From contig NZ_MSXV01000020.1 in the NCBI RefSeq assembly GCF_001945395.1, positions 62,001 through 126,000 of the forward strand: DNA of 64,000 bases, in the 5' to 3' direction. Numbering within the stretch: position 1 is the stretch's first letter; every line of letters begins with the position of its first letter. The DNA comes from Pseudomonas sp. PA15(2017) (GTDB lineage Bacteria; Pseudomonadota; Gammaproteobacteria; Pseudomonadales; Pseudomonadaceae). This document shows positions 20,917 to 29,326 of the stretch, one piece after another. The notes beneath the pieces were generated by a model, which saw only the letters and a list, made by a program, of their open reading frames with translations, was not told the origin of the DNA and did no database searches. The position numbers and the translations under genes are program-made.

Positions 20917-20948
20917 GCCTGCCGCCTGCAGCTTGCAGCCTGGAGCCC
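20917..20948. repeat. Heptamer repeats GCCTG, right edge of the cassette
   Basis: Units gcctgcc, gcctgca, gcttgca and gcctgga, with a partial gccc, are the reverse complement of the CAGGC units at 20516-20549. The last units run into the cysNC ribosome-binding region, two bases from the ATG at 20951. Confidence 0.85.
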
Positions 20949-20950
20949 AA

Positions 20951-22840
20951 ATGTCTCACCAATCCGATTTGATCAGCCAGGACATTCACGCCTACCTGGC
21001 TCAGCACGAGCGCAAGGAACTGCTGCGCTTCCTTACCTGCGGCAACGTCGATGACGGCAAAAGCACCCTGATCGGGCGCCTGTTGCACGACTCCAAGATG
21101 ATCTACGAGGATCACCTGGAAGCCATCACCCGCGATTCGAAGAAGAGCGGCACCACCGGTGAGGAAGTCGACCTGGCACTGCTGGTCGACGGCCTGCAGG
21201 CCGAGCGCGAGCAGGGCATCACCATCGATGTCGCCTACCGCTATTTCTCCACTGCCAAGCGTAAGTTCATCATTGCCGACACCCCCGGCCATGAGCAGTA
21301 CACGCGCAACATGGCCACCGGTGCCTCGACCTGCGACCTGGCGATCATCCTGATCGACGCCCGTTACGGCGTGCAGACCCAGACCAAGCGACACAGCTTC
21401 ATCGCGTCCTTGCTGGGCATCAAGCACATCGTCGTGGCCATCAACAAGATGGACCTCAAGGACTTCGACCAGGGCGTGTTCGAGCAGATCAAGGCTGACT
21501 ACCTGGCCTTCGCCGAGAAGATCAACCTGCGGCCGAGCACCCTGGAGTTCGTGCCCATGTCGGCGCTCAAGGGCGACAACGTGGTCAACAAGTCCGAGCG
21601 CTCGCCCTGGTACACCGGCCAGTCGCTGATGGAAATCCTCGAGAGCGTGGAAGTGGCGGGCGACCGCAACTTCGACGACCTGCGTTTCCCGGTGCAGTAC
21701 GTCAACCGTCCGAACCTCAACTTCCGCGGTTTCGCCGGTACCCTGGCCAGCGGCATCGTGCGCAAGGGTGACGAAGTCATCGCGCTGCCGTCGGGCAAGA
21801 GCAGCCGGGTCAAGTCCATCGTCACCTTCGAAGGTGAGCTGGAGCAGGCCGGTCCGGGCCAGGCCATCACCCTGACCCTGGAAGACGAGATCGACGTATC
21901 GCGTGGCGACATGCTGGTACACGCCGACAACCGCCCGCAGGTAGTCGACACCTTCGACGCCATGCTGGTGTGGATGGCCGAAGAGCCGATGCTGCCGGGC
22001 AAGAAATACGACATCAAACGCGCCACCAGCTACGTACCGGGCTCGATCGCCAGCATCACTCATCGGGTCGACGTGAACACCCTGGAGCAGGGCGCGGCGA
22101 GCAGCCTGCAGCTCAACGAGATCGGCAAGGTCAAGGTCGCGCTGGATGCGCCCATTGCCCTGGACGGCTACGAGCACAACCGCACCACTGGTGCGTTCAT
22201 CGTCATTGATCGCCTGACCAACGGCACCGTAGGCGCCGGCATGATCATCGCCGATGCCAGCAGCGGCGCGCACCATGCCGACAGCGGCCATGTGTCCACC
22301 GAGGAGCGCGCTGCGCGCCTCGGCCAGCAGCCGGCTACCGTGCTGTTCAGTGGCCTGTCCGGGGCTGGCAAGAGCACCCTGGCCTACGCCCTGGAGCGCA
22401 AGCTGTTCGATATGGGGCGTGCGGTGTACGTGCTCGACGGCCAGAACCTGCGCCATGACCTGAACAAGGGGCTGCCGCAGGATCGTGCCGGCCGTGCCGA
22501 GAACTGGCGTCGTGCCGCCCATGTGGCGCGTCAGTTCAACGAAGCCGGGCTGATCGCCCTGGCCGCCTTCGTGGCGCCGGATGCCGAAGGGCGTGAGCAG
22601 GCCAAGGTGCTGATCGGTACCGAGCGCCTGATCACCGTCTACGTGCAGGCTTCGCCGCAGGCATGTGCCGAGCGTGATCCGCAGGGGCTGTACGCGGCCG
22701 CTGGCGACAACATCCCGGGTGAGTCCTTCCCATACGATGTGCCGCTCGATGCCGATCTGGTCATCGATACCCAGAGTGTGTCGGTGGAGGAAGGCGTCAA
22801 GCAGGTGCTGGCCGTGCTGCGTGTCCGTGGTGCCATCTAA
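20951..22840 (+). CDS. cysNC: Bifunctional sulfate adenylyltransferase subunit 1 / APS kinase CysNC
   Basis: The ATG at 20951 ([16 protein letters not shown]) gives 629 residues; an upstream in-frame start would read through the repeats. The N-terminal GTPase has the P-loop GNVDDGKST (residues 31-39), [12 protein letters not shown] and NKMDL. The C-terminal APS kinase begins near residue 455, with [17 protein letters not shown]. The protein therefore both activates CysD by GTP hydrolysis and phosphorylates APS to PAPS. The N-C fusion is usual in Pseudomonas. Its only visible Shine-Dalgarno (GGAG) lies inside the repeat. Confidence 0.96.
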   Translation: MSHQSDLISQDIHAYLAQHERKELLRFLTCGNVDDGKSTLIGRLLHDSKMIYEDHLEAITRDSKKSGTTGEEVDLALLVDGLQAEREQGITIDVAYRYFSTAKRKFIIADTPGHEQYTRNMATGASTCDLAIILIDARYGVQTQTKRHSFIASLLGIKHIVVAINKMDLKDFDQGVFEQIKADYLAFAEKINLRPSTLEFVPMSALKGDNVVNKSERSPWYTGQSLMEILESVEVAGDRNFDDLRFPVQYVNRPNLNFRGFAGTLASGIVRKGDEVIALPSGKSSRVKSIVTFEGELEQAGPGQAITLTLEDEIDVSRGDMLVHADNRPQVVDTFDAMLVWMAEEPMLPGKKYDIKRATSYVPGSIASITHRVDVNTLEQGAASSLQLNEIGKVKVALDAPIALDGYEHNRTTGAFIVIDRLTNGTVGAGMIIADASSGAHHADSGHVSTEERAARLGQQPATVLFSGLSGAGKSTLAYALERKLFDMGRAVYVLDGQNLRHDLNKGLPQDRAGRAENWRRAAHVARQFNEAGLIALAAFVAPDAEGREQAKVLIGTERLITVYVQASPQACAERDPQGLYAAAGDNIPGESFPYDVPLDADLVIDTQSVSVEEGVKQVLAVLRVRGAI

Positions 22841-22904
22841 AACCTGCTCATGACCAGCTGTGCTTCGGCGCAGCTGAGCTGAAAACAGGTTTTGATGGAC
22901 ATAA

Positions 22905-22937
22905 AAAATGCCCGCGCTCTCACGAGGCGGGCATTTT
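22905..22937. terminator. Intrinsic terminator between cysNC and osmE
   Basis: AAAATGCCCGC and GCGGGCATTTT form an 11-base perfect stem around an 11-base loop. Flanking A and T runs allow use from both strands, and the two neighbouring genes converge on it. Confidence 0.85.
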
Positions 22938-22954
22938 CATTTCAGTACTGACGA

Positions 22955-23308
22955 TCAGATGCCGTGACCACGGGCGCGCTCGCGCTCGTTGATCTCCATC
23001 TGTTCGCAGGTCAGGAAGCCCTTGCTTTCCACGCGGTCAGCCGAATTGAAGGCGACGTAGTAGGGCTGCTCCTTGCCATCCTTGTTGAGGATGTAGTTGT
23101 TGCAAGTGCCCGGCGTGATGGTGCGGTTGACCTCCGAGGAAGGCGGGCCACCCAGCTCCAGCACGGTGGACTTGCTCATGTCCTTTTCCACCTGTTTGAC
23201 CAGCGGTTCGTTGCGGAAGGTGAAGTGGTCGACCGGATTCTCGGGCTTGCCGGCACAACCGGTCAGAACGGCCAGTACACAGGCGGCACCCAGGCTTTGC
23301 TTGAACAT
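22955..23308 (-). CDS. osmE: Osmotically inducible lipoprotein OsmE
   Basis: The 117-residue product has a lipoprotein signal peptide with lipobox LTGC (Cys18) and an SmpA/OmlA-like fold typical of OsmE. In E. coli and Pseudomonas OsmE is induced by high osmolarity, and in P. aeruginosa it belongs to the AlgU regulon. An AlgU-type promoter lies 35 bases upstream of the start (described separately). The precise role of OsmE at the outer membrane is not known. Confidence 0.9.
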   Translation of the reverse strand: MFKQSLGAACVLAVLTGCAGKPENPVDHFTFRNEPLVKQVEKDMSKSTVLELGGPPSSEVNRTITPGTCNNYILNKDGKEQPYYVAFNSADRVESKGFLTCEQMEINERERARGHGI

Positions 23309-23342
23309 GGTTAGTTTCCCTTGTGATGAACCAGACCATTTT

Positions 23343-23370
23343 TCTGAGCCTGGGCCAGGGAATTAAGTTC
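23343..23370 (-). promoter_or_regulatory. AlgU (sigma-22)-type promoter of osmE
   Basis: Read on the minus strand, GAACTT (23370-23365) and TCAGA (23347-23343) are 17 bases apart. This matches the AlgU/RpoE consensus GAACTT-N16/17-TCtGA. The -10 lies about 35 bases before the osmE start. The promoter is by sequence match; AlgU control of osmE is known in P. aeruginosa. Confidence 0.75.
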
Positions 23371-23428
23371 GGCTTAAATCACTGCGGCCTGTGCAGGTCG
23401 TTCCCGGTGGGCCTGCCGGTCACTGGTC

Positions 23429-23563
23429 TTATCGCTCGCTGGCGGACTGCTGTTGGCTGCTGTCGACGGCTTCGCCCAGGATGGGGGGCGGATGACGGCT
23501 GGGCAGCGCCAGCGCCTGGGCGCTGAGCAGGCTCAGCAGCAGGGTGATGGTCAGGGCTTTCAT
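23429..23563 (-). CDS. Small secreted peptide (44 aa)
   Basis: A short reading frame starts at ATG 23563 with an ideal ribosome-binding site (ACGAGG, six bases away). It encodes 44 residues: a signal peptide (MKALTITLLLSLLSAQALA) followed by a 25-residue mature part starting LPSRHPPPILGEAVDSS. The mature part contains a proline triplet and a Gln/Ser-rich tail. I do not recognise the family. Signal peptide plus strong Shine-Dalgarno make it a likely real gene; alternatives are a leader or chance. Confidence 0.62.
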   Translation of the reverse strand: MKALTITLLLSLLSAQALALPSRHPPPILGEAVDSSQQQSASER

Positions 23564-23710
23564 GGTGTACCTCGTCTCGCTATGTTCGGTGTTTCACGGA
23601 ACCATGCTAGGGGCGAGGCAGTCAGGGATGAAGTCGAACGGCTCGATAGTGGCCATCGACCGTCATGATGCGTGTTGCGCGTGACCATCGACTCGGCCAA
23701 GGACGCCCCA

Positions 23711-24613
23711 ATGGAGACTGAAATGGGTCATCGTGCAGTTCCCCGTTATCCACTGGTGCTGGTGCCCGGCATACTGGGTTTCGTCAGTTTGTTCGGTTTC
23801 GAATACTGGTACGGCATCACCACCGCGCTGCGTAACCAGGGCGTGGACGTGTACCCGGCGCGCCTGTCACCGGTGCACGCCACTGAACTGCGTGGCGAGC
23901 AGCTGATTTTGCAGATCGCCGAGGCGCGGCGGCGCAGCGGCGCAGAGAAGGTGCACCTGGTCGGTCACAGCCAGGGTGCGCTGGTATGTCGTTATGCCGC
24001 CGCACACCGGCCGGAATGGGTCGCCTCGGTCACCTCGGTGGCAGGCCCCAACCAGGGCTCGGAGCTGGCCGATCACCTGGAACGCAAGTACGCCTCGAAC
24101 GGCCTGAAAAGCCTGCTATTGCGCATGGGCACCCATATGCTGGCGCGGCTGTTCACCTTGCTGGACAGCGGCGCGCGCGGCGCGACGATGCCGATCAACG
24201 CCCTCGCCGCCCATCGCTCGCTGACCACCGAGGGCGTGGGTATCTTCAACCATCAGTATCCGCAGGGTTTGCCCCCGACCTGGGGCGAAGACGGCCCCGA
24301 GGAGGTCAATGGCGTGCGCTATTACTCCTGGTCCGGCACCCTGCAGCCGGGCATCACCGATCAGGGTGGCAACCGACGTGATCCGTCGAACTGGTTCTGT
24401 CGCCGTTTCGCCCGTTCCTTCGTGCGCGAGGCCGGCCAGTGCGACGGCATGGTCGGGCGGGTCAGCTCACACCTGGGCAAGGTGATTCGCGACGACTACC
24501 CGCTCGATCACCTGGACATCGTCAACCAGCACTTCGGCCGGGTCGGCGAGGGTGTCGATCCGCTCGGCCTTTACATCGAACACCTGCGTCGGCTGCACGA
24601 GGCAGGTCTGTAA
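23711..24613 (+). CDS. Family I-like triacylglycerol lipase without a signal peptide
   Basis: From ATG 23711 the product has 300 residues; ATG 23723 is a near-equal start choice with GGAG before it. It resembles Pseudomonas LipA along its length: YPLVLVPGILGFVSLFGFEY, the nucleophile elbow GHSQG, and the acid and histidine regions QCDGMVG and YPLDHLDIVNQ. LipA-type enzymes are normally secreted with a signal peptide and folded by the foldase Lif. Here no signal peptide precedes the mature-like start and no foldase gene is adjacent. It may act inside the cell or leave by another route. Confidence 0.82.
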   Translation: METEMGHRAVPRYPLVLVPGILGFVSLFGFEYWYGITTALRNQGVDVYPARLSPVHATELRGEQLILQIAEARRRSGAEKVHLVGHSQGALVCRYAAAHRPEWVASVTSVAGPNQGSELADHLERKYASNGLKSLLLRMGTHMLARLFTLLDSGARGATMPINALAAHRSLTTEGVGIFNHQYPQGLPPTWGEDGPEEVNGVRYYSWSGTLQPGITDQGGNRRDPSNWFCRRFARSFVREAGQCDGMVGRVSSHLGKVIRDDYPLDHLDIVNQHFGRVGEGVDPLGLYIEHLRRLHEAGL

Positions 24614-24619
24614 GGCGCC

Positions 24620-24651
24620 GTAGCCTCGGTCGAGCGGAGCGATACCCAGGG
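24620..24651. repeat. Interspersed GTAGCC...GATACCC repeat, copy 1
   Basis: GTAGCCTCGG, then GAGCGGAGCGATACCCAGG, lies between two convergent genes. Similar units occur at 28838-28867 (inverted), 28886-28918 and 41116-41148. Confidence 0.65.
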
Positions 24652-24655
24652 GGCT

Positions 24656-25186
24656 TCATTGTGCTTGTGCAGCCTTCAACGCATCGTAAGCCGGCGCCGC
24701 GTAAATGCCGACCTCGACCGCCAGCTCCAGCACTCGAGGCAGGTCGGTGGTGTAAACCAGCACGGCCTGCAGCTCGTCATCCAGCGGTTCACTGAAGTCG
24801 ACCAGCGTATAGCCCTGGGTTTCCCTCGACAGGCTGCCGAGCTGCACCTGGATGCGGTTCAGGGCCTTGAGCGGTTCGATCTTCTTCAACTGCTTGGCGG
24901 TCAGCACGAAGCTCACTTCGGGCCCGAAGGACTCGGTGATCTGCGCGAACAGCGCTTCGTAGCCATCGGCCTGGAACAGCACGGTCTCCGGCAGGTTGCC
25001 GACCACCGTCCACTCGCCCAGGGGAATGGGAAAGCTGTCGTCGTAGTTGATGTCCGGGTTGGCCGCCAGGAAGGCGGCCGGGTCGGCGTAGGCCTGGGCC
25101 GCTTCGTCGGCGATGCGGCCGATTTCGTTCTGAGGCAGGCAGCCCGAGCTGATTTTGCCGATGAGTTCTTCGAGCTGGGCGCGCAT
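24656..25186 (-). CDS. Conserved hypothetical protein (176 aa)
   Basis: I do not recognise this protein. It has 176 residues, is acidic, has no signal peptide or membrane segment, and appears to be a cytoplasmic alpha/beta protein. The N-terminus MRAQLEELIGKISSGCLPQN looks helical. The gene lies 52 bases after gluQ on the same strand and could be translated from the gluQ message. Codon use matches the neighbours, which supports a real gene. Confidence 0.72.
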   Translation of the reverse strand: MRAQLEELIGKISSGCLPQNEIGRIADEAAQAYADPAAFLAANPDINYDDSFPIPLGEWTVVGNLPETVLFQADGYEALFAQITESFGPEVSFVLTAKQLKKIEPLKALNRIQVQLGSLSRETQGYTLVDFSEPLDDELQAVLVYTTDLPRVLELAVEVGIYAAPAYDALKAAQAQ

Positions 25187-25238
25187 GGCGATTTCCTGAT
25201 GATGATTTTGGGTGCGAAAGGCTGCCCGTTAGCGGCGT

Positions 25239-26126
25239 TCAGCGCAACTGGCTTTCCGCCAGGTTGCGGGTGCGGGGAATGAGCCCGGCGTCCCAGTGCC
25301 TGGCGCCCCACTGCAGCAGCTCCTCGGCGCTGGCATCAGCTAATTCAACTGGCGCGGGCTGGCCCAGGGCACGTAGCGCGCGGATCAGCAAAGGCGTGGC
25401 CTGGTCGCCGGGCAGGGGCGGCGAGCGGTAGGACTTGCCGAGCTTGTGGCCGTCGGGCTGGATGATCAGCGGCACATGCAGATAACGCGGCTGGGAGAAA
25501 CCGAGCAGCTCCTGCAGGTAGAGCTGGCGTGGCGTGGAGTCGAGCAGGTCGGCGCCGCGTACCACGCTGTTGATGCCCTGCCAGGCATCGTCCAGCACCA
25601 CGGCGAGCTGATAGGCGTACAGGCCGTCGCGGCGGCGGATCACGAAGTCGCCGACCTCGCGACCCAGGTGCTGGCTGTACTCGCCCTGCACGCGATCGGT
25701 AAAGCGATAGATCAGCTCGGGCACGCGCAGGCGTATGGCCGCGTCATGGCGAGGGTGCCCGGCATTGCGGCAATGGCCCGGATAGATGCCGCCGCTGCCC
25801 TCGAGCTGCTTGCGCGAGCAGGTGCAGGCGTAGGCCAGGCCCTGGTCGAACAGGCGCTGCACCAGCGCTTCGTATTCGCTGTGGCGATCGCTCTGGCGCA
25901 CCAGCTCGCCGTCCCAGTGCAGGCCATAGCGCTCCAGGGTCTGCAGGATGGCAGTTTGGGCACCAGGCACCTCCCGGGGCGGGTCGAGGTCTTCCATGCG
26001 CAGCAGCCAGCGGCCGCCAACGGAGCGGGCATCGAGATAGGAGGCGAGGGCGGCGACCAGCGAGCCGAAGTGCAGATAGCCACTGGGCGTGGGTGCGAAA
26101 CGACCGATATAAGCGGGTTTAGGCAT
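25239..26126 (-). CDS. gluQ: Glutamyl-Q tRNA(Asp) synthetase
   Basis: The 295-residue protein is a truncated glutamyl-tRNA synthetase catalytic domain without an anticodon-binding part. The HIGH-like motif is PSGYLHFGS, the KMSKS-like motif is HKLGKS, and the zinc site reads CTCSRKQLEG with a later YPGHC. The family glutamylates queuosine in tRNA(Asp). It follows dksA on the same strand, a conserved pairing in gamma-proteobacteria. Confidence 0.95.
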   Translation of the reverse strand: MPKPAYIGRFAPTPSGYLHFGSLVAALASYLDARSVGGRWLLRMEDLDPPREVPGAQTAILQTLERYGLHWDGELVRQSDRHSEYEALVQRLFDQGLAYACTCSRKQLEGSGGIYPGHCRNAGHPRHDAAIRLRVPELIYRFTDRVQGEYSQHLGREVGDFVIRRRDGLYAYQLAVVLDDAWQGINSVVRGADLLDSTPRQLYLQELLGFSQPRYLHVPLIIQPDGHKLGKSYRSPPLPGDQATPLLIRALRALGQPAPVELADASAEELLQWGARHWDAGLIPRTRNLAESQLR

Positions 26127-26150
26127 GGCGGGGCGTTTGTGCGGGACAAA

Positions 26151-26177
26151 ACGAAACGGGGCGCCTGAGCGCCCCGT
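26151..26177 (-). terminator. Terminator between dksA and gluQ
   Basis: ACGGGGCGC and GCGCCCCGT form a nine-base perfect stem with a four-base loop. On the minus strand it is followed by TTTCGTTTTG, a broken T-tract. It probably reduces read-through from dksA into gluQ. Confidence 0.65.
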
Positions 26178-26189
26178 CTGTGGATCGAC

Positions 26190-26633
26190 TCAGGAGCCGA
26201 CCTGTTTTTCCTTGATTTCCGCCAGGGTCTTGCAATCGATGCACAGGGTGGCGGTAGGGCGCGCTTCCAGGCGACGAATGCCGATCTCGACACCGCAGGA
26301 GTCGCACCAGCCGTAGTCTTCGTCTTCGATCAGCTGCAGCGTCTCGTCGATTTTCTTGATCAGCTTGCGCTCACGATCACGGGCACGCAGTTCCAGGCTG
26401 AACTCTTCTTCCTGGCTGGCGCGGTCGGCTGGATCGGGGAAGTTGGCCGCTTCGTCCTGCATGTGGTGCACGGTACGGTCGACTTCCTGCATCAGTTCCA
26501 GCTTCCATTTGTTCAGGATACTGGTGAAGTGGGCGCGCATCGCCTCGCTCATGTACTCCTCGCCCTTGGTTTCCTTGTAGGGTTCGAAGCCACGAATCAA
26601 TTGGCCGTTTGTTGCTTTTGCTTTGGTGGGCAT
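26190..26633 (-). CDS. dksA: RNA polymerase-binding transcription factor DksA
   Basis: The 147-residue protein has a coiled coil (about residues 35-105) and a C4 zinc finger with CDSC and CIDC. The coiled-coil tip and the finger are those of DksA, which works with ppGpp to control rRNA and stress promoters. The intact C4 finger separates it from the zinc-free DksA2. GAGGCGG lies upstream of the start at 26633. Confidence 0.97.
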   Translation of the reverse strand: MPTKAKATNGQLIRGFEPYKETKGEEYMSEAMRAHFTSILNKWKLELMQEVDRTVHHMQDEAANFPDPADRASQEEEFSLELRARDRERKLIKKIDETLQLIEDEDYGWCDSCGVEIGIRRLEARPTATLCIDCKTLAEIKEKQVGS

Positions 26634-26948
26634 GGATGACCGCCTCTCACTCTCTCTAATCCACTGCGCAGGGAATGTGTCCGTTGCCGTTTACAATAAC
26701 GGCCCTGCGACTGCAAGCGGGCGAACTTACCAGATCGACTCAAGCCGCGCCACTCCCGGATGTTGCGGTAGTGCATCTGGTTTCCAGCCGGCTCTGCCTA
26801 GGCTTCGCGGTGGGGCTCAGGAGCCACCCCGTGACTGATGCCAAAGCCTGCAATCGCAACGTAAACACGTATTTCAGTGGTGCGTTGGCACGGTATGACA
26901 GAGCGCCCCTGATAGAATTCCACCTTTATCGTTTCCCGGGGCATTCCC
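26634..26948. other. Intergenic region between dksA and the aminotransferase
   Basis: This 315-base divergent gap should hold the promoters of dksA and of the aminotransferase. I see no convincing gene, tRNA or long repeat. A 123-residue open frame crosses it on the plus strand but has no signature and no clear ribosome-binding site. Confidence 0.6.
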
Positions 26949-28130
26949 ATGGCACAGCCTTACAGCGCCCGCAGCCGCGCGATCGAACCCTTTCACGTGA
27001 TGGCCCTGTTGGCCCGCGCCAATCAGTTACAGGCCGAGGGCCATGACGTCATTCATCTGGAGATCGGCGAGCCGGATTTCACCACCGCCGCGCCCATCGT
27101 CGCCGCCGGCCAGGCGGCGCTGGCTGCCGGCCATACCCGCTATACCGCCGCGCGTGGTTTGCCGGCATTACGTGAGGCGATTGCCGGCTTCTACGCGCAA
27201 CGCTATCGGCTGAGCATAGACCCCCAGCGCATTCTCATCACGCCGGGCGGCTCCGGTGCACTGCTGCTGGCGGCGAGTCTGTTGGTCGACCCCGGTAAGC
27301 ACTGGCTGCTGGCCGACCCGGGCTATCCCTGCAACCGGCATTTTCTGCGCTTGGTCGAAGGCGCGGCGCAGCTGGTGCCGGTCGGCCCCGAGCAGCGTTA
27401 TCAGCTCACTTCCGACAGCGTGGCCGAGTACTGGAAGGCCGACAGCGTCGGCGCCTTGCTCGCCTCGCCGGCCAACCCGACCGGTACGCTGTTGAGCGCC
27501 GCCGAGCTGGCGGCCCTGTCCCAGGCGCTGAAAGCCCGTGGCGGGCATATGGTGGTCGACGAGATCTACCACGGCCTGACTTACGGCGTGGACGCCAGCA
27601 GCGTGCTGGAGGTGGATGACGAAGCTTTCGTGCTGAATAGCTTTTCCAAGTACTTCGGCATGACCGGTTGGCGGCTGGGCTGGCTGGTGGCGCCCGAGTC
27701 AGCGGTAGCGGATCTGGAGAAGCTGGCACAGAACCTCTACATCAGCGCGCCGAGCATGGCCCAGCATGCTGCGCTGGCCTGCTTCCAGCCGGAGTCGATG
27801 GCCATCTTCGAGGAGCGTCGTGCCGCCTTTGCAGAGCGCCGCGACTTCCTGCTGCCGGCGTTGCGCGAGCTCGGCTTCGGCATTGCCGTCGAGCCCGAGG
27901 GGGCCTTCTATCTGTATGCCGACGTGAGCGCGTTTGGCGGCGATGCCTATGCCTTCTGCCAGCACTTCCTGGAAACCGAGCATGTGGCCTTTACGCCGGG
28001 ACTGGACTTCGGTCGCCACCAGGCCGGCCATCATGTGCGCTTCGCCTACACCCAGAGCCTGCCACGACTCGAAGAGGCCGTCGCGCGCATTGCCCGTGGC
28101 CTGAATAGTTGGCAAGCCCATGCGGTTTGA
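26949..28130 (+). CDS. PLP-dependent class I/II aminotransferase
   Basis: The 393-residue enzyme is an aspartate aminotransferase-fold protein. Visible motifs are [16 protein letters not shown] at the N-terminus, [22 protein letters not shown] and the Schiff-base lysine in [17 protein letters not shown]. The substrate cannot be read from sequence. It overlaps sfsA by 11 bases and lies opposite dksA, a recognised arrangement in Pseudomonas. Confidence 0.9.
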   Translation: MAQPYSARSRAIEPFHVMALLARANQLQAEGHDVIHLEIGEPDFTTAAPIVAAGQAALAAGHTRYTAARGLPALREAIAGFYAQRYRLSIDPQRILITPGGSGALLLAASLLVDPGKHWLLADPGYPCNRHFLRLVEGAAQLVPVGPEQRYQLTSDSVAEYWKADSVGALLASPANPTGTLLSAAELAALSQALKARGGHMVVDEIYHGLTYGVDASSVLEVDDEAFVLNSFSKYFGMTGWRLGWLVAPESAVADLEKLAQNLYISAPSMAQHAALACFQPESMAIFEERRAAFAERRDFLLPALRELGFGIAVEPEGAFYLYADVSAFGGDAYAFCQHFLETEHVAFTPGLDFGRHQAGHHVRFAYTQSLPRLEEAVARIARGLNSWQAHAV

Positions 28131-28830
28131 TCCGCCCCTCGAAGAGGCCCGGTTGCTGCGTCGCTACAAGCGCTTTCTCGCCGATATCGAGACCGCTGAC
28201 GGTGAATTGCTGACCATCCACTGCCCGAACACCGGCTCGATGCTCAACTGCATGAGCGAGGGCTGTCGGGTGTGGTTCAGCCGCTCCGACGACCCCAAGC
28301 GCAAGCTGCCCGGCACCTGGGAGGTCGGTGAAACGCCCCATGGCCGGCTGGCCTGCATCAATACCGCGCGGGCCAACGCCCTGGTCGAAGAGGCCCTGCG
28401 TGCCGGGCGAATCCCCGAGTTGGCCGGCTTCACGGCCTTACGCCGTGAGGTGCCTTACGGCGTGGAGCGCAGCCGGGTCGACTTCTGCCTCGAGTACCCA
28501 AGTGGCGCGACCTTCATCGAAGTGAAAAGCGTGACCCTGGGGTTTGCCGACACGAGGGTCGCGGCCTTCCCGGATGCGCGCACCGAGCGCGGCAGCAAGC
28601 ACCTGCGCGAGCTGGCTGCCCTGGCGCGCAGCGGCGTGCGCGCCGTGCAGCTGTATTGCGTGAATTTGTCGGGTATCGAGGCCGTGCGCCCTGCCGAAGA
28701 AATCGATCCGGCCTATGCTGCTGCGCTGCGCGAGGCGGTGCAGGCGGGCGTTGAGGTGCTGGCCTATGGGGTGGATATTTCGCCTCAGGGGATCGAGGTG
28801 GTACGCCGTTTGAATGTGCTGCTGACTTGA
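28120..28830 (+). CDS. sfsA: Sugar fermentation stimulation protein A
   Basis: The 236-residue protein has the SfsA pattern: an N-terminal OB-like part with [16 protein letters not shown] and IHCPNTGSM, and a nuclease-like C-terminal part with [20 protein letters not shown]. The family binds DNA in E. coli, and its fold resembles a PD-(D/E)XK nuclease; the true role is unsettled. The start overlaps the aminotransferase by 11 bases, so the genes are coupled. Confidence 0.93.
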   Translation: MRFDPPLEEARLLRRYKRFLADIETADGELLTIHCPNTGSMLNCMSEGCRVWFSRSDDPKRKLPGTWEVGETPHGRLACINTARANALVEEALRAGRIPELAGFTALRREVPYGVERSRVDFCLEYPSGATFIEVKSVTLGFADTRVAAFPDARTERGSKHLRELAALARSGVRAVQLYCVNLSGIEAVRPAEEIDPAYAAALREAVQAGVEVLAYGVDISPQGIEVVRRLNVLLT

Positions 28831-28837
28831 GAGCGTT

Positions 28838-28867
28838 CCCGGGGATCGCTGCGCTCGACCCGGGCTA
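28838..28867. repeat. Interspersed repeat, inverted copy 2
   Basis: CCCGGGGATCGCTGCGCTCG followed by ACCCGGGCTAC is the inverted form of the GTAGCC...GATACCC unit. It begins eight bases after the sfsA stop and forms a palindromic pair with the copy at 28886-28918. Confidence 0.6.
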
Positions 28868-28885
28868 CGGGGCGGTGTCGCTCTG

Positions 28886-28918
28886 GTAGCCTGGCGTTGA
28901 ACGAAGCGATACCCAGGG
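28886..28918. repeat. Interspersed repeat, copy 3
   Basis: GTAGCCTGGCGTTGAACGAA followed by GCGATACCCAGGG lies just before the end of the Rieske gene, between convergent genes. Confidence 0.6.
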
Positions 28919-28927
28919 TTATTGGTG

Positions 28928-29245
28928 CTACAGATCGACCCAGATCCCCTCGCCATCCTCGCGGCTGTCGATAGGCCGCAGCGTTTGCCCCTCGCAAGGC
29001 CCTGCCACGCACTCACCGGACTCGATCAGAAACAGTGCGCCATGCCGTGCGCACTGGATCAGGCTGGCACTGGGATCGAGAAACTGGTCGGCCTGCCATT
29101 CCAGCGGCACGCCGCGGTGCGGGCAACGGTTGCGGTACACGAACACCTCGCCGCCCTTGCGCACGGCGAACAGCTGCATGTCTTCAATATCAAAGCCCCG
29201 GCTCTGAGCTTCCGGCAGCTCGTCGGGGGCGCATAGACGGATCAT
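28928..29245 (-). CDS. Rieske [2Fe-2S] ferredoxin-like protein
   Basis: The 105-residue protein is a single Rieske domain. The cluster ligands are CPHRG (Cys and His) and CARHG (Cys and His), spaced about 20 residues apart. Stand-alone Rieske proteins usually pass electrons to an oxygenase, but no oxygenase gene is next to it. There is no signal peptide, so it is cytoplasmic. It lies 81 bases downstream of phuR on the same strand and could be read with it; a link to haem use is only a guess. Confidence 0.88.
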   Translation of the reverse strand: MIRLCAPDELPEAQSRGFDIEDMQLFAVRKGGEVFVYRNRCPHRGVPLEWQADQFLDPSASLIQCARHGALFLIESGECVAGPCEGQTLRPIDSREDGEGIWVDL

Positions 29246-29326
29246 CGAGCTCTCCAGGCCAGGGCGGGGGATTATCCCGCATCGGCCTGGGGATGGAAGA
29301 GCCGTGTTCGTGCGCGGATGGCGTGT

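Noticed and set aside
20504..22522. 672-residue open frame opposite the four-helix gene and cysNC
   Set aside because: It is antisense to conserved CysNC and has no motif; open antisense frames are common at this base composition.
26634..26948. tRNA or small gene in the dksA gap
   Set aside because: No cloverleaf-like arms or D- and T-loop consensus were seen, and the 123-residue frame has no signature.
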